From: Desulfamplus sp.
GTDB taxonomy: Bacteria; Desulfobacterota; Desulfobacteria; Desulfobacterales; Desulfobacteraceae
Assembly: GCA_015232555.1 (NCBI GenBank)
Contig: JADFZJ010000029.1
Location: 1-53,273, forward strand
DNA: 53,273 bases
Reading direction: 5' to 3'
In this document: positions 53,164 through 53,273 of the stretch, one piece after another
Layout of the letters: every line of letters starts with the position of its first letter
Position numbering within the stretch: position 1 is the first letter of the stretch
Made by a program: the position numbers and the translations under genes
The notes under the pieces: model-generated
The model's input: only the letters and a program-made list of their open reading frames with translations
Database searches by the model: none
What the model was told of the DNA's origin: nothing

Positions 53164-53273
53164 AACCAACAATTCTCCTTGTATATTTTCATTCTTGCCT
53201 TAAAGTGATTTTCAAAATAAGTATGACACGTATCTTAAAAATCAACAATTTCAACCTCCTTTTTAGTAGAAGT

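Overview
The window looks like chromosome of a low-GC, Gram-negative, anaerobic-type bacterium, most likely in the Desulfobacterota (a Desulfobacterales-like lineage). The reasons are an lpxC gene, a DUF4390 protein, a GlcF/LutA-type iron-sulfur oxidoreductase subunit, a Pfa-type (secondary lipid) megasynthase and many large signalling genes. The lineage is an inference from gene content; no rRNA is present.

Positions 1-23,337 are an integrated accessory island. A large serine recombinase at its right end (21,694-23,337) sits in the middle of comM/yifB, whose 5' half remains at 23,291-24,370. The other half of comM is not in the window, so the island continues past the left edge. From left to right the island holds: (i) a small unknown protein; (ii) a tight operon of a UvrD-like helicase/iron-sulfur nuclease, a type III DNA methyltransferase (Mod) and a type III restriction subunit (Res); (iii) a 1,635-aa GHKL-ATPase/DUF3883 protein with a NERD-nuclease/helicase, the latter broken at a homopolymer; (iv) an ISKra4-type insertion sequence nested in an older element with long inverted repeats; (v) a glycosyltransferase, a secreted thermonuclease and two paralogous small secreted proteins (one frameshifted); (vi) a CI/LexA-like repressor divergent from the recombinase. 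Parts ii and iii look like anti-phage defence.

Positions 23.3-31.5 kb are conserved chromosome: comM (truncated), lpxC-DUF4390, a LysR regulator with an EamA exporter, rsmD-coaD and glcF, with gene debris on both sides of glcF (a DUF1016/GntR chimera and a CCG-domain fragment).

Positions 31.6-39.5 kb on the minus strand encode a Pfa-like synthase (KS-AT-ACP-ACP-KR-DH). It is split into two reading frames exactly at a run of ten A residues, and the second frame has no plausible start of its own. Divergent from it is a TolC/HlyD/RND efflux operon, then a chemoreceptor with a periplasmic CZB-like zinc motif and a tRNA-Phe with a near-consensus promoter and a terminator.

Positions 48.0-52.6 kb hold what I consider the most notable system. 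It is a translationally coupled three-gene unit: a divergent sigma-factor-like protein, a soluble zinc-finger anti-sigma-like protein, and a Lon-family protease domain joined to TPR repeats. The Lon Ser-Lys dyad is intact with the canonical 43-residue spacing. The arrangement parallels protease-controlled sigma/anti-sigma modules known from CRISPR-linked loci (CalpL/T/S and the type III-E TPR-CHAT/Csx30/RpoE set), but there is no CRISPR array, SAVED or CHAT domain here. The window ends in palindromic repeats and a small RR/DRR-rich protein.
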